Assembly: GCA_031549325.1 (NCBI GenBank)
Contig: JAVBQA010000108.1
Coordinates: 1 to 13,306, forward strand
Source of the DNA: JAJDGF01 sp031549325
Lineage (GTDB): Bacteria > Bacillota > Clostridia > Christensenellales > Aristaeellaceae
DNA: 13,306 nucleotides
Direction: 5' to 3'
Below, piece after piece: positions 1 to 7,496 of this stretch; the stretch's first letter is position 1, and each line of letters starts with the position of its first letter. The translations under genes and the position numbers were made by a program. The notes under the pieces are model-generated. The model was not told the origin of the DNA and did no database searches. It worked only from the letters and a program-made list of their open reading frames with translations.

Positions 1-526
1 GCCCCGCGCCTTTGCCGGAATGGCCGCCGTACAGGATATCGAAGCCGCTGTCGCCCGGCAGGATCGTGGTGACCTCACCGTACCATCCCGCGACCGCGCC
101 GTGCACCAGCGGGATGCGCATTTCCGTACAAAACTGCTGCAGCAGCAGGCGGGTGGGCACGTTGTCGAGCGCGTCAATGGCGACGTCAGAGCCCGCGAGA
201 ATGGCCTGCGCATTTTTCTCTGAAAACGCATCGGTGATCGCTGTTACGATTGTGCTGCTGTTGATATCGGCAACGCGTCGCTTGGCGGCCTCCGCTTTTT
301 GCGCGCCCAGGTTCTTTTCTGTCGAGAGTAGCTGGCGATTCAGATTGCTCTCGCTGAACCGGTCAAAGTCCACGGCGACGATGTGCCCGACGCCGATCCG
401 GGCGGCCATCTCAATGACAAAGCCCCCCAGTCCGCCGCAGCCAATCACGCAAATTTTCTTTCCGGAAAGACTGACCGATTCTCGCTCGGACAGCGCGGAT
501 GCATTCCGCTCGTATCGAGGCTCCAT
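1..526 (-). CDS. ThiF/MoeB/HesA-family E1-like adenylyltransferase, C-terminus outside window
   Basis: Partial gene of about 175 codons that runs off the left edge. The translation has the nucleotide-binding glycine motif CVIGCGGLGG near residues 22-31, the downstream acidic and Asn/Arg motif VDFDRFSESNLNRQ, and ALDNVPTR. These are hallmarks of the ThiF/MoeB/HesA fold, which adenylates the C-terminal glycine of small sulfur carriers such as ThiS or MoaD, or a related substrate. The segment HGAVAGWYGEVTTI is also typical. The start is taken at 526 because GAGGAG (540-535) lies 8 nt upstream; an in-frame ATG at 532 is only 2 nt from it. The zinc-cysteine region and C-terminus are not visible, so thiamine, molybdopterin, cysteine or tRNA (TcdA-like) roles cannot be separated. 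It is divergent from the ABC operon. Confidence 0.85.
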   Translation of the reverse strand, partial: MEPRYERNASALSERESVSLSGKKICVIGCGGLGGFVIEMAARIGVGHIVAVDFDRFSESNLNRQLLSTEKNLGAQKAEAAKRRVADINSSTIVTAITDAFSEKNAQAILAGSDVAIDALDNVPTRLLLQQFCTEMRIPLVHGAVAGWYGEVTTILPGDSGFDILYGGHSGKGAG

Positions 527-566
527 CTTCATCGCTCCTCTGCTGTGGTCTGACGGTGACGCGCAT

Positions 567-572
567 ATTGTA
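567..572 (-). promoter_or_regulatory. Candidate extended -10 promoter of the ThiF-like gene
   Basis: Read on the minus strand the sequence is TGGTACAAT, an extended -10 (TGn plus TACAAT). The -35 at 17 bp is poor (TGGTCG). A start near 560 would give a leader of roughly 30 nt before the ribosome binding site and ATG. Confidence 0.4.
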
Positions 573-612
573 CCACAAAGCGGTCAATTCGACCAGATGA
601 CGGCCGATCAGA

Positions 613-648
613 GAAATTTGAAAGCCAATCGCTGAAAATTGAACGTCA
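613..648 (+). promoter_or_regulatory. Two 15-bp direct repeats, 21 bp apart, upstream of the ABC operon
   Basis: GAAATTTGAAAGCCA (613-627) and GAAAATTGAACGTCA (634-648) match at 12 of 15 positions and are offset by 21 bp, two helical turns. The downstream copy ends about 20 bp before the -10 hexamer, overlapping the -35 position. AraC-family activators commonly bind tandem sites on one helix face with this spacing. The response regulator encoded at 6300-7496 is the obvious candidate ligand; that link is inferred. Confidence 0.5.
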
Positions 649-664
649 TATGAGGGGCGTGAAA

Positions 665-673
665 TGTTATAAT
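665..673 (+). promoter_or_regulatory. Extended -10 promoter of the ABC importer operon
   Basis: TGTTATAAT is a perfect -10 with the TGn extension. At 17 or 18 bp upstream there is no good -35 (GTCATA or CGTCAT); a TTGAAC at 639-644 is 23 bp away, too far. This is the profile of an activator-dependent promoter. Transcription would begin near 680, leaving about 39 nt before the ATG at 719. Confidence 0.6.
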
Positions 674-718
674 CAGAGCAGGATGCATGCACATTGCCCG
701 GAAGGGAGAGATAACCTG

Positions 719-2242
719 ATGGCGGAACCGCTGCTTCGAATGGAACACATTGGCAAGAGCTTTGGCCCGGTTCGGGCGCTGAACGACGTATCGATCAATC
801 TGTTCGAGGGCGAAGTGCTGGCGCTGATGGGTGAGAACGGCGCGGGCAAATCCACGCTGATGAACGTGCTGTCGGGCGCATTGCACCACTACGATGGCCA
901 GATCTATATTCAGGGAGAGCACAAGGTTTTCGGCAGTCCGCTGGCCGCGCGGGAGGCGGGCATCGCCAAGATCCATCAGGAGCTGCAACTGGTCAAGGAA
1001 ATGAGCGTGGCCGAAAACATGTTCATCGGCCGCGAGGTCTGCAACAAGGCGGGGTTTACCCAGAAAAAGCGCATGGAACAGCAGGCCCAGAAATACCTGG
1101 ACATGCTGGAACTAACCATCAAGCCCAGCCAGCCCATCAAGAGCCTGCGCGTGGGCGAGCAGCAGATGGTAGAGATCGCGAAAGCCCTGTCGCTGAACGC
1201 ACGCATTCTGATCATGGACGAGCCCACGTCGGCCATCTCCGAGCAGGAATCCGAGAAGCTGTTTTCGGTCATCCGCCGCCTGGTCCAGGAGGGTGTCGGC
1301 ATCATCTACATTACCCATCGCATGGAGGAAGTTTTCGCCATCGCCAATCGGCTCACCGTGCTGCGCGACGGCGAATACATCGGAACCGTCAGTGCCAAGG
1401 ACTCCTCGCGCGACCAGATCATCGCCATGATGGTGGGGCGTGAGATCAAGGATATGTATCCCAAATCGCCCGTGCCCATTGGGGACGAGCTGCTGCGCGT
1501 GGAGCGGCTGTGCCTGAGGAGCAACGGCAGCTTCAGGAGGACGCTCAAGGACATCTCGCTGACGCTTCGGCGAGGCGAGGTACTGGGCATCGCGGGGCTG
1601 CTGGGCTCCGGGCGCAGCGAGTTGTTTGAGTGCCTGTTCGGCCTGCACCCGAAGGACGTCTCCGGAGACCTCTACATTGACGGCAAAAAGGTATCCATCG
1701 GCTCGCCTAAGGATGCCATCCGGCTGGGCATTTCCTTCGCGACGGAGGACAGAAAGGGCAAGGGGCTGGTGCTGCCCCGCTCCATCGGCGAGAACATGTC
1801 GCTGCCCTTGCTGAAGCATTTTTCAAAGCTGGGCTTCATGAGTACCGCCCAGGAACACAGGGACTGGCAGGTGCAGATGCAGAACATGCGCATCAAGGCC
1901 ACCAGCTTTAACACGCTGTGCCAGACGTTGTCGGGCGGCAATCAGCAAAAGGTGGTGCTTGGTCGCTGGATGATCACAAAGCCCAAGGTGCTGCTGCTGG
2001 ATGAGCCCACCCGCGGCATCGATGTAGGCGCGAAGGCGGAAATCTACCAGCTCATCAACCGCCTGGCGGGGGATGGAATGGGCATCATCGTGGTCAGTTC
2101 GGAGCTCCCGGAGGTCATCGGCATCTCCGACCGCATCCTGACGTTCTGCGAGGGGCGGCTCACCGGGGAATTCAGCCGCGCCGAGGCCACGCAAGAAAGG
2201 CTGCTGGATGCCGCCACCATGAGAGAGGAAGGTGCCGTATGA
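719..2242 (+). CDS. Sugar ABC importer ATPase, double-domain RbsA/MglA/YtfR type
   Basis: A 507-residue protein with two fused nucleotide-binding domains that powers uptake of a sugar or related small molecule from the cytoplasmic face. Domain 1 has Walker A GENGAGKST (residues 38-46), signature region LRVGEQQMVEIAKAL and Walker B ILIMDEPTS. Domain 2 has the degenerate Walker A of this family (GLLGSGRSEL), signature LSGGNQQKVVLGRW and Walker B VLLLDEPTRGIDVGAK. The length fits the family (about 500). The start at 719 is preceded by GGGAG with an 8-nt gap; an in-frame ATG at 650 would lie upstream of the -10 box and is rejected. The stop overlaps the permease start (ATGA). The carbohydrate class is sure; the substrate is not. 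Confidence 0.95.
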   Translation: MAEPLLRMEHIGKSFGPVRALNDVSINLFEGEVLALMGENGAGKSTLMNVLSGALHHYDGQIYIQGEHKVFGSPLAAREAGIAKIHQELQLVKEMSVAENMFIGREVCNKAGFTQKKRMEQQAQKYLDMLELTIKPSQPIKSLRVGEQQMVEIAKALSLNARILIMDEPTSAISEQESEKLFSVIRRLVQEGVGIIYITHRMEEVFAIANRLTVLRDGEYIGTVSAKDSSRDQIIAMMVGREIKDMYPKSPVPIGDELLRVERLCLRSNGSFRRTLKDISLTLRRGEVLGIAGLLGSGRSELFECLFGLHPKDVSGDLYIDGKKVSIGSPKDAIRLGISFATEDRKGKGLVLPRSIGENMSLPLLKHFSKLGFMSTAQEHRDWQVQMQNMRIKATSFNTLCQTLSGGNQQKVVLGRWMITKPKVLLLDEPTRGIDVGAKAEIYQLINRLAGDGMGIIVVSSELPEVIGISDRILTFCEGRLTGEFSRAEATQERLLDAATMREEGAV

Positions 2243-3261
2243 GCATGAACAGACCGATGCAGGCATCCTTGGCCGAAAAACCGCCGTTTGACTGGAAGCG
2301 GTTCCTGAAGCAGTTTCAAAGTTACATCGCGCTGATCGCGATTTTTGCCATCGCCTCCTGCATCTGCGTGAACAACAAAGGACGCAACACCTTCCTGGAC
2401 ATCAGCAACTTCATGAATGTGCTGCGCGCTGTGTCCGAAAACGGCATCATCGCCATCGGCATGACCATGATCATCCTGCTGGGCGACATCGATCTGTCCG
2501 TCGGCTCGGTGCTGGGACTGGTCAGTACTGGCAGCGCCGCGCTGCTGGTGAAAAACGGGTTGCCTTTTCTTCCGGCGGTGATTGGCTCCCTGGGCATTGG
2601 CGCGCTCTATGGGCTGTTCAACGGCACGGTCTCCACGCGCATGAAAATCCAGGCGTTCATCGTGACGCTTGCGTCCATGAACATCGCCCGCGGTCTCGCG
2701 CGCTTTTGGGCCAACGGCATCGGCATTCCGCTCAGCTACGGCTATGGCGAAGGTTTAGCCGCGCCCCAGTTTGAGTGGCTGCAAGCCCGCTTGTGGGATG
2801 TGGTGCCGGTTCCAGCCATCATCTTTCTGGTGCTGATCATCGTGTTCTCCGTCGTCATGAACAAGACGCGCTTTGGGCGCCAGATCTACGCCATCGGCGG
2901 CAACGAGCAGGCGGCGCATCTGTCGGGCATCAACGTGGCGCGCATCAAGACGCTGGCGTTCATGCTGTGCGGCATGCTGGCAGCGCTGGCCGGCATGATC
3001 CACGCCGCCCAGACCTACCAGGGCGGCCCAAACGACGGCATCGGCTATGAGCTGAACGCCGTGGCAGCCGTGGCCATTGGCGGCACGAGCCTGGCGGGTG
3101 GCAAGGGAACGATCCTGGGTACGCTGGTCGGCGCGCTGATCATGGGCTTGCTGGATAACATGCTGGGCCTAAAGGGCGTCAACTCCAACCTGCAGCTGGT
3201 CGTCAAGGGCCTGCTGATCATCGTGGCCGTGTTCGCGCAGGCTGACAGAAAGAAGGATTGA
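2239..3261 (+). CDS. Sugar ABC importer permease, RbsC type
   Basis: A 340-residue inner-membrane protein of the BPD_transp_2 family. It forms the translocation pore, probably as a homodimer, since only one permease gene is present. A charged N-terminal segment of about 30 residues is followed by multiple hydrophobic helices. Family motifs include GDIDLSVGSVLGL in the first third and GGTSLAGGKGTILGTLVGA near the C-terminus. Its start overlaps the ATPase stop by four bases, indicating translational coupling; an in-frame ATG six bases later is an alternative. The two-permease YtfT/YjfF arrangement is not present. Confidence 0.94.
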   Translation: MSMNRPMQASLAEKPPFDWKRFLKQFQSYIALIAIFAIASCICVNNKGRNTFLDISNFMNVLRAVSENGIIAIGMTMIILLGDIDLSVGSVLGLVSTGSAALLVKNGLPFLPAVIGSLGIGALYGLFNGTVSTRMKIQAFIVTLASMNIARGLARFWANGIGIPLSYGYGEGLAAPQFEWLQARLWDVVPVPAIIFLVLIIVFSVVMNKTRFGRQIYAIGGNEQAAHLSGINVARIKTLAFMLCGMLAALAGMIHAAQTYQGGPNDGIGYELNAVAAVAIGGTSLAGGKGTILGTLVGALIMGLLDNMLGLKGVNSNLQLVVKGLLIIVAVFAQADRKKD

Positions 3262-3311
3262 CGAAGGCTTGTCAAGGCAGCGCCCCAAACGGTTTCCCCC
3301 TTGTGTGAAAC

Positions 3312-3328
3312 GCCCTGCGTACGAGGGC
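3312..3328 (+). promoter_or_regulatory. Short hairpin in the leader of the binding-protein gene
   Basis: GCCCT (3312-3316) pairs perfectly with AGGGC (3324-3328) around a 7-nt loop and is followed by TTTC. It lies in the 110-bp gap between permease and binding protein, 43 bases before the start codon. It may be a weak attenuator or an RNA-stability element that decouples binding-protein expression from the membrane genes. No good promoter was seen in this gap. Confidence 0.3.
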
Positions 3329-3371
3329 TTTCATAGATCGACCACACATCAATGATTTGGGAGGAAGAGAC

Positions 3372-4325
3372 ATGAAGAAGGTTCTTAGCATCCTGTTGGT
3401 TCTGGTCATGGTGTTTGGCGTGTGCGCGATGGCGTCCGCCACCGAGAAGAAGGACAAGTACGTGATCGGCATGGCGCAGTGCAACCTGGGCGAGCCGTGG
3501 CGCGTGGCCATGAACGATCAGATCGCCGCCGCCGCCAAGGACTACCCGATGTTCGAGGTCATCTACTCGGACGCCGCGCAGGACAACAACAAGCAGATCG
3601 CCGACATCGAAAACTTCATTCAGATGGGCGTGGATCTGCTGATCACCTCGCCCAACGAGGCCGTGCCGCTGACCGCCGTGGTCAAGAAGGCATATGACGC
3701 GGGCATCCCGGTCATCCTGCTGGACCGCAAAATCGAGGGCGACAGCTACACCCAGTTCATCGGCGCCGACAACGTGCTGATCGGCCGCGAGTGCGGCAAG
3801 TACGTGGCCGAGAAGCTTCTGCCCGATGGCGGCAAGATTTGCGAGATCAAGGGCCTCGAGGGCACCTCGGGCGGCATCGACCGCGACAACGGATTCCGCG
3901 AAGGCATCGCGGGCAACTCGAAGCTCGAGATCATCGCCGCTGACAACGCGGACTGGCTGCGCGAGAAAGCCATCACGGTCGCCGAGCAGATGCTGCAGGC
4001 GAACGACGAGATCGACCTGTTCTTTGCGCTGAACGACCCGATGGCCGAGGGCGCCTACATCGCCGCCAAGAACGCGGGCCGCGAGAAGGACATCCTGTTT
4101 GTGGGCGTGGACGGCCTGCCCACCCCGGACGGCGGCATCAAGTCGGTCATGGACGGCCGCCTGAGCCTGTCGATGGTGTATCCCACCGGCGGCAAGGAAG
4201 CCATCGAGAGCGCTTATGCGCTGTTGGTCGAGGGCAAGGAGCTGGAGAAGAACGTCACGCTGGGTACCGAAGCGATCACCCCCGAAACCGCGCCGGAAAT
4301 CTATGCGCGCATGGGCGGGAAGTAA
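3372..4325 (+). CDS. Exported sugar-binding protein of the ABC importer
   Basis: A 317-residue type I periplasmic-binding-fold protein (Peripla_BP_4 class) that delivers ligand to the RbsC-type permease. The start at 3372 follows GGGAGGAAG. The signal peptide is lysine-rich, then hydrophobic, ending ASA before TEKK (cleavage about residue 23). The only Cys (GVC) does not fit a lipobox, so this is not a typical Gram-positive lipoprotein. The mature protein begins with the ligand-site-like segment VIGMAQCNLGEPWRVAMN. PVILLDRKIEGDSYTQFIGADNVLIGR resembles, from memory, YtfQ-type and other furanose-binding proteins, but the substrate is unresolved. It ends the transporter operon. A paralogue lies at 7493-8482. 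Confidence 0.93.
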   Translation: MKKVLSILLVLVMVFGVCAMASATEKKDKYVIGMAQCNLGEPWRVAMNDQIAAAAKDYPMFEVIYSDAAQDNNKQIADIENFIQMGVDLLITSPNEAVPLTAVVKKAYDAGIPVILLDRKIEGDSYTQFIGADNVLIGRECGKYVAEKLLPDGGKICEIKGLEGTSGGIDRDNGFREGIAGNSKLEIIAADNADWLREKAITVAEQMLQANDEIDLFFALNDPMAEGAYIAAKNAGREKDILFVGVDGLPTPDGGIKSVMDGRLSLSMVYPTGGKEAIESAYALLVEGKELEKNVTLGTEAITPETAPEIYARMGGK

Positions 4326-4384
4326 TCCTCATCTATTTAGTGGGGCAAGCGACCCTGGGCATCTCCCGGCGCGTCCTTTGCGAA

Positions 4385-4431
4385 AACCGAACACGCTCCC
4401 GGCGCTTACGTCGTCGGGGGCGTATTCGATT
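4385..4431 (+). terminator. Long hairpin after the ABC operon, probable terminator
   Basis: Bases 4393-4404 pair with 4412-4423 over 12 bp with two G-U wobbles and a 7-nt loop. After one mismatch the stem continues through 4385-4391 with 4425-4431, with one further mismatch, giving about 18 pairs. There is no U-tract (ATTCGATTGG follows), so it is a weak intrinsic terminator by rule, or an mRNA-stabilising 3' end. It separates the transporter operon from the sensor operon promoter. Confidence 0.55.
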
Positions 4432-4451
4432 GGCGCGCAATATAGGTGTCA

Positions 4452-4480
4452 TTGACGGATTCATGCGGTTGGGTTATCAT
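4452..4480 (+). promoter_or_regulatory. Sigma-A promoter of the sensor operon
   Basis: TTGACG (4452-4457), 17-bp spacer, TATCAT (4475-4480). A start near 4487 gives a leader of only about 17 nt before the GTG at 4504. Both boxes are good, unlike the importer promoter, which suggests constitutive sensor expression. Confidence 0.7.
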
Positions 4481-4490
4481 GTTTGAGGGG

Positions 4491-4496
4491 GGAGGG
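4491..4496 (+). promoter_or_regulatory. Ribosome binding site that selects the GTG start of the kinase
   Basis: GGAGGG lies 7-8 nt before GTG at 4504. An in-frame TTG at 4483 overlaps the purine run and has no upstream site. The ATG at 4497 is in another frame and touches the purine run directly. Confidence 0.6.
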
Positions 4497-4503
4497 ATGG
4501 GTC

Positions 4504-6300
4504 GTGCAAGGACGCAAGAAGCGCGTCGTGTTCCGCAGTTTGCGCGTGCAGCTGCTGGTGTACATGGTGTTGCTCATTTCGATCCCTTTGCTGGCGATGA
4601 CCATCTTTGGCAACTACTTCTACGCCAAGGCCATTGACGAGCAAGCCACATCCTATACCCGTCAGATGCTGGACCAAGTGCAGCTGAACATCGACTCCAA
4701 CATCCGCGCGGTGGATCAGGTGATCACTTACCTCTCCATGGACGAGGACGTGCGCGCGTTCCTCGGAGTGGCCAATTTTTACGCTCCAGGCCGCGTGGAT
4801 ATTGAGACCCGCGCGCGCCTGAAGATGCGACCGTTTGTGGACGCCAATAAGGGGCTGCTGTCGGGCATCCTGATCGCCAATGCGGGCGATCTGTATGTCT
4901 CAAACGAGATGTTCCGCATTGCCCGCTATCCGATCAACGAGGACGACTGGTACCAGGCGGCCGTGATGAAGAAGGATGAGCAGGTGCTGCTGAGCAGGCC
5001 CATCGGCCGCAACATAAGAAACATCCACAACGCCGCCGCCGACGACATCGTGTCCGTTGTCCGCGCGGTGACCGACCCAGAGAGCGGCCGGGTGTTGGGC
5101 GTGATCATGGTGGACATGCGGCTCTCCATCATCGAGGATCACATCAAGGATTTGACGCTCGGGAAGAGCGGCTATGTGTTCGTCATGGACGATGCGGGCC
5201 AGGTGGTGTACGCGCCGGTAAACCCCACGGTGTACCGAATTCAGCCCCAGTGGGTGCGGGACGAGCAGCCGGGCGGCAGCATGCACATGGTAAAGGGCGA
5301 GCGACATCAGCTGCTCTCCACCCACTCGCGGCTGGCTGACTGGCGAACGGTGGGCGTGTTCAAGAGCGGCGAGGTGCTGGAACCGGTGTTGCTGCTCAGA
5401 AGCTACATGCTGATGCTGGCGCTGATTGCGGTGCTTGTGGCGTCCATTACGGCCATCACGTTCTCGGCGTCGTTCACGCGGCCCATCTCGAAGCTGCGCA
5501 TGCTGATGGCCGAGGCCGAGCACGGCAACCTAAACGTGAGCTTTTCCGCCCGCATGAACCACGGCGAGATCGCCCAGTTGGGCGCAAGTTTCAACAACAT
5601 GATGGAGAAGATCCGGTCGCTGCTGCACCTGGTTTATGTCGAGCAAAAGAACAAGCGCGAGGCCGAGGTCAAGACGCTGCAGGCCCAGATCAAGCCACAC
5701 TTCCTGTACAACACGCTGGACACCATCCGCTGGATGGCAGAGGAGCGCGGCGCCATTGAGATCGTGCAGATGATCAGCGCGCTGACCAAGCTGTTTCGGA
5801 TCGGACTGTCGAGAGGGCGGGAGGTTATCTCCCTTCAGGACGAACTGGAGCACGTCAAGTGCTACCTGTTCATCCAGCAAGTTCGCTACGAAGACAAGCT
5901 GGATTACGACATCGATGCGGATGAGGGCTGCCTTCAGGACCGCGTAAACAAGCTGATCCTGCAACCGCTGGTGGAGAACGCGATTTATCACGGTATCAAG
6001 CAAAAGCGAGGCGCGGGGCACATCACCGTGTCTGCGCGGGAAGAGAGCGGCCAGCTCGTGCTGATGGTGCGGGACGATGGCGCGGGCATGAGCGCCGAGG
6101 AGTGTGAGCGGTTGAACCAGGCGCTGCGCGCGCCGGGCGGTGAGAGATTTGAGCATGGCTACGGCATCTTCAACGTGAACGACCGCATTCGGCTTAGCCA
6201 TGGAGAAGGTTACGGACTGTGCTACTCGGCGAACGACGCTGGAGGCGTGACGGTGACGATCCTGCATCCGATCATCCGGGAAGAGGGGGGGAGAGACTGA
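4504..6300 (+). CDS. YesM-type sensor histidine kinase (Cache-HAMP-His_kinase-HATPase)
   Basis: A 598-residue membrane kinase translated from GTG. The first transmembrane helix is about residues 14-37. A long extracytoplasmic region of about 260 residues fits a dCache sensor. The second helix is about 300-322, then a HAMP linker to about 375. The phosphoacceptor region is QIKPHFLYNTLDTIRW with His399, typical of the YesM/LytS-like His_kinase family. The ATPase domain has LVENAIYHG (Asn492) and DDGAGM (Asp524), then GYGIFNVNDRIRL. The stop and the regulator start share a base (TGATG). With the co-transcribed anchored binding protein it is likely to receive sugar information through its outer domain, then phosphorylate the regulator. 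Confidence 0.93.
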   Translation: MQGRKKRVVFRSLRVQLLVYMVLLISIPLLAMTIFGNYFYAKAIDEQATSYTRQMLDQVQLNIDSNIRAVDQVITYLSMDEDVRAFLGVANFYAPGRVDIETRARLKMRPFVDANKGLLSGILIANAGDLYVSNEMFRIARYPINEDDWYQAAVMKKDEQVLLSRPIGRNIRNIHNAAADDIVSVVRAVTDPESGRVLGVIMVDMRLSIIEDHIKDLTLGKSGYVFVMDDAGQVVYAPVNPTVYRIQPQWVRDEQPGGSMHMVKGERHQLLSTHSRLADWRTVGVFKSGEVLEPVLLLRSYMLMLALIAVLVASITAITFSASFTRPISKLRMLMAEAEHGNLNVSFSARMNHGEIAQLGASFNNMMEKIRSLLHLVYVEQKNKREAEVKTLQAQIKPHFLYNTLDTIRWMAEERGAIEIVQMISALTKLFRIGLSRGREVISLQDELEHVKCYLFIQQVRYEDKLDYDIDADEGCLQDRVNKLILQPLVENAIYHGIKQKRGAGHITVSAREESGQLVLMVRDDGAGMSAEECERLNQALRAPGGERFEHGYGIFNVNDRIRLSHGEGYGLCYSANDAGGVTVTILHPIIREEGGRD

Positions 6301-7496
6301 TGTGGAGGCTGATGATTGCCGATGACGAGCCGAAGATTCGGCGCGGGTTGAAATCGCAGATCGCCCACATGGGCCTTGAGATTGAGGTGGTGGCTGAGGC
6401 GGAGGACGGCGAGATCGCGCTGCAGCTGACCGAGCAAACCAGGCCGGATATCCTGCTGGTGGACATCAACATGCCGTTCATGAGCGGGCTGGACTTCATT
6501 GAACGCCTGAAACAGGTGCGCACGGACGCCTATATCATCGTAATCACCGGGTTTGAGGCGTTCGATTATGCGCGGCGCGCGCTGGATCTGGGCGTGCATG
6601 CCTATATGCTCAAACCGGTGGAGCTCTCGGAACTGCGGGCCCAGCTGGACGGCGCGATTCAGAAGCTGAGTGAGCAGCGCGAGCGCGAGCGCCACTTTGC
6701 CTGGGCGCTGCAGCAGTTGGATAAGCGGCGGGAGCTGCTGCGAGAGGAGTTCTTTCTCGGCGTAACGCAAGGACAGCTGTCCTCTGGGGAGATTGAGGAG
6801 CAGCTGGCGTTTCTCGAGCTGCCGCCCATGAAGCGCGTGGCGCTGCTGATGATCCGCGCGCGGCCCGAGCAGGACGCGGGAACCATCTGGCGCCCGCGCA
6901 TGCTGCAGTTTGCGTTCGCGGACGCTCTTCGGGATGTGCTGGCCCGCTGCCGGTTTTCTTGCGTGTTCGCCGATGAGCGCGACAACATCTTGGTGTTTTA
7001 CGACGCCGACGAGGCCATGGATGAGGCGCTGACACAAGCCGCCCGCCAGGCGGGCGCGGCGCTGTCGGTGAGCGCCGATGTCGAGATCCAGACGTCAGTG
7101 CACAGCTTTTTTGGGCTGGAGGCCGCTTACGACCAGCTGCTGGAGGCCATGCAGCGGGAGGCCGCGCGTCCGCCCCAGGTGGATCAGGCCATCCAGTTCA
7201 TACGCAAGCATTTTCAGCGCCCGGATCTGGGACTGACCGACGTGGCCGAGGCCGCGCAGGTCAACCCGGCTTACCTGAGCCGCCTGATGAAGCAGGAGCT
7301 GGGCATGCCATTCTCCAAATACCTGACCACCGTGCGCATCAACGCAGCGCTGGCGCTGATGCAAAATGGCGACGCCAAGGTCAAGGATATCGCCGCGCGC
7401 GTGGGCTACAGCACGCCCCATTACTTCAGCACGGCGTTCAAAAAAGTGCTGGGCGTTTCGCCCGCCGATTATCGAAGCGAGGACAAACTGAAATGA
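6300..7496 (+). CDS. YesN-type response regulator with AraC DNA-binding domain
   Basis: A 398-residue cytoplasmic regulator. The receiver domain (residues about 1-125) has acidic residues D8/D9, phosphoacceptor Asp55 in LLVDINMPFMSG, and K in YMLKPVE. A central linker of about 170 residues follows, then an AraC-type double helix-turn-helix (about 300-395) with VAEAAQVNPAYLSRLMKQE and DIAARVGYSTPHYFSTAFKK. The start at 6300 overlaps the kinase stop and follows a GAGGGGGGAGAG ribosome binding site. The stop overlaps the next start (ATGA). The likely targets are the direct repeats at 613-648 upstream of the importer. Confidence 0.94.
   Translation: MWRLMIADDEPKIRRGLKSQIAHMGLEIEVVAEAEDGEIALQLTEQTRPDILLVDINMPFMSGLDFIERLKQVRTDAYIIVITGFEAFDYARRALDLGVHAYMLKPVELSELRAQLDGAIQKLSEQRERERHFAWALQQLDKRRELLREEFFLGVTQGQLSSGEIEEQLAFLELPPMKRVALLMIRARPEQDAGTIWRPRMLQFAFADALRDVLARCRFSCVFADERDNILVFYDADEAMDEALTQAARQAGAALSVSADVEIQTSVHSFFGLEAAYDQLLEAMQREAARPPQVDQAIQFIRKHFQRPDLGLTDVAEAAQVNPAYLSRLMKQELGMPFSKYLTTVRINAALALMQNGDAKVKDIAARVGYSTPHYFSTAFKKVLGVSPADYRSEDKLK

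Noticed and set aside
650..718. Upstream in-frame ATG that would extend the ATPase by 23 residues
   Set aside because: It lies before the TATAAT box, so it would not be transcribed from that promoter, and it has no ribosome binding site. The family N-terminus begins at 719.
4446..4637. Alternative ATG frame at the start of the kinase gene
   Set aside because: It is out of frame with the transmembrane helix and kinase domains, and its ATG at 4497 lies directly against the purine run.
6222..7037. Minus-strand open frame of 271 codons inside the response regulator gene
   Set aside because: It is fully antisense to well-conserved receiver-domain sequence, with His/Gln/Leu-rich composition typical of shadows in GC-rich genes.
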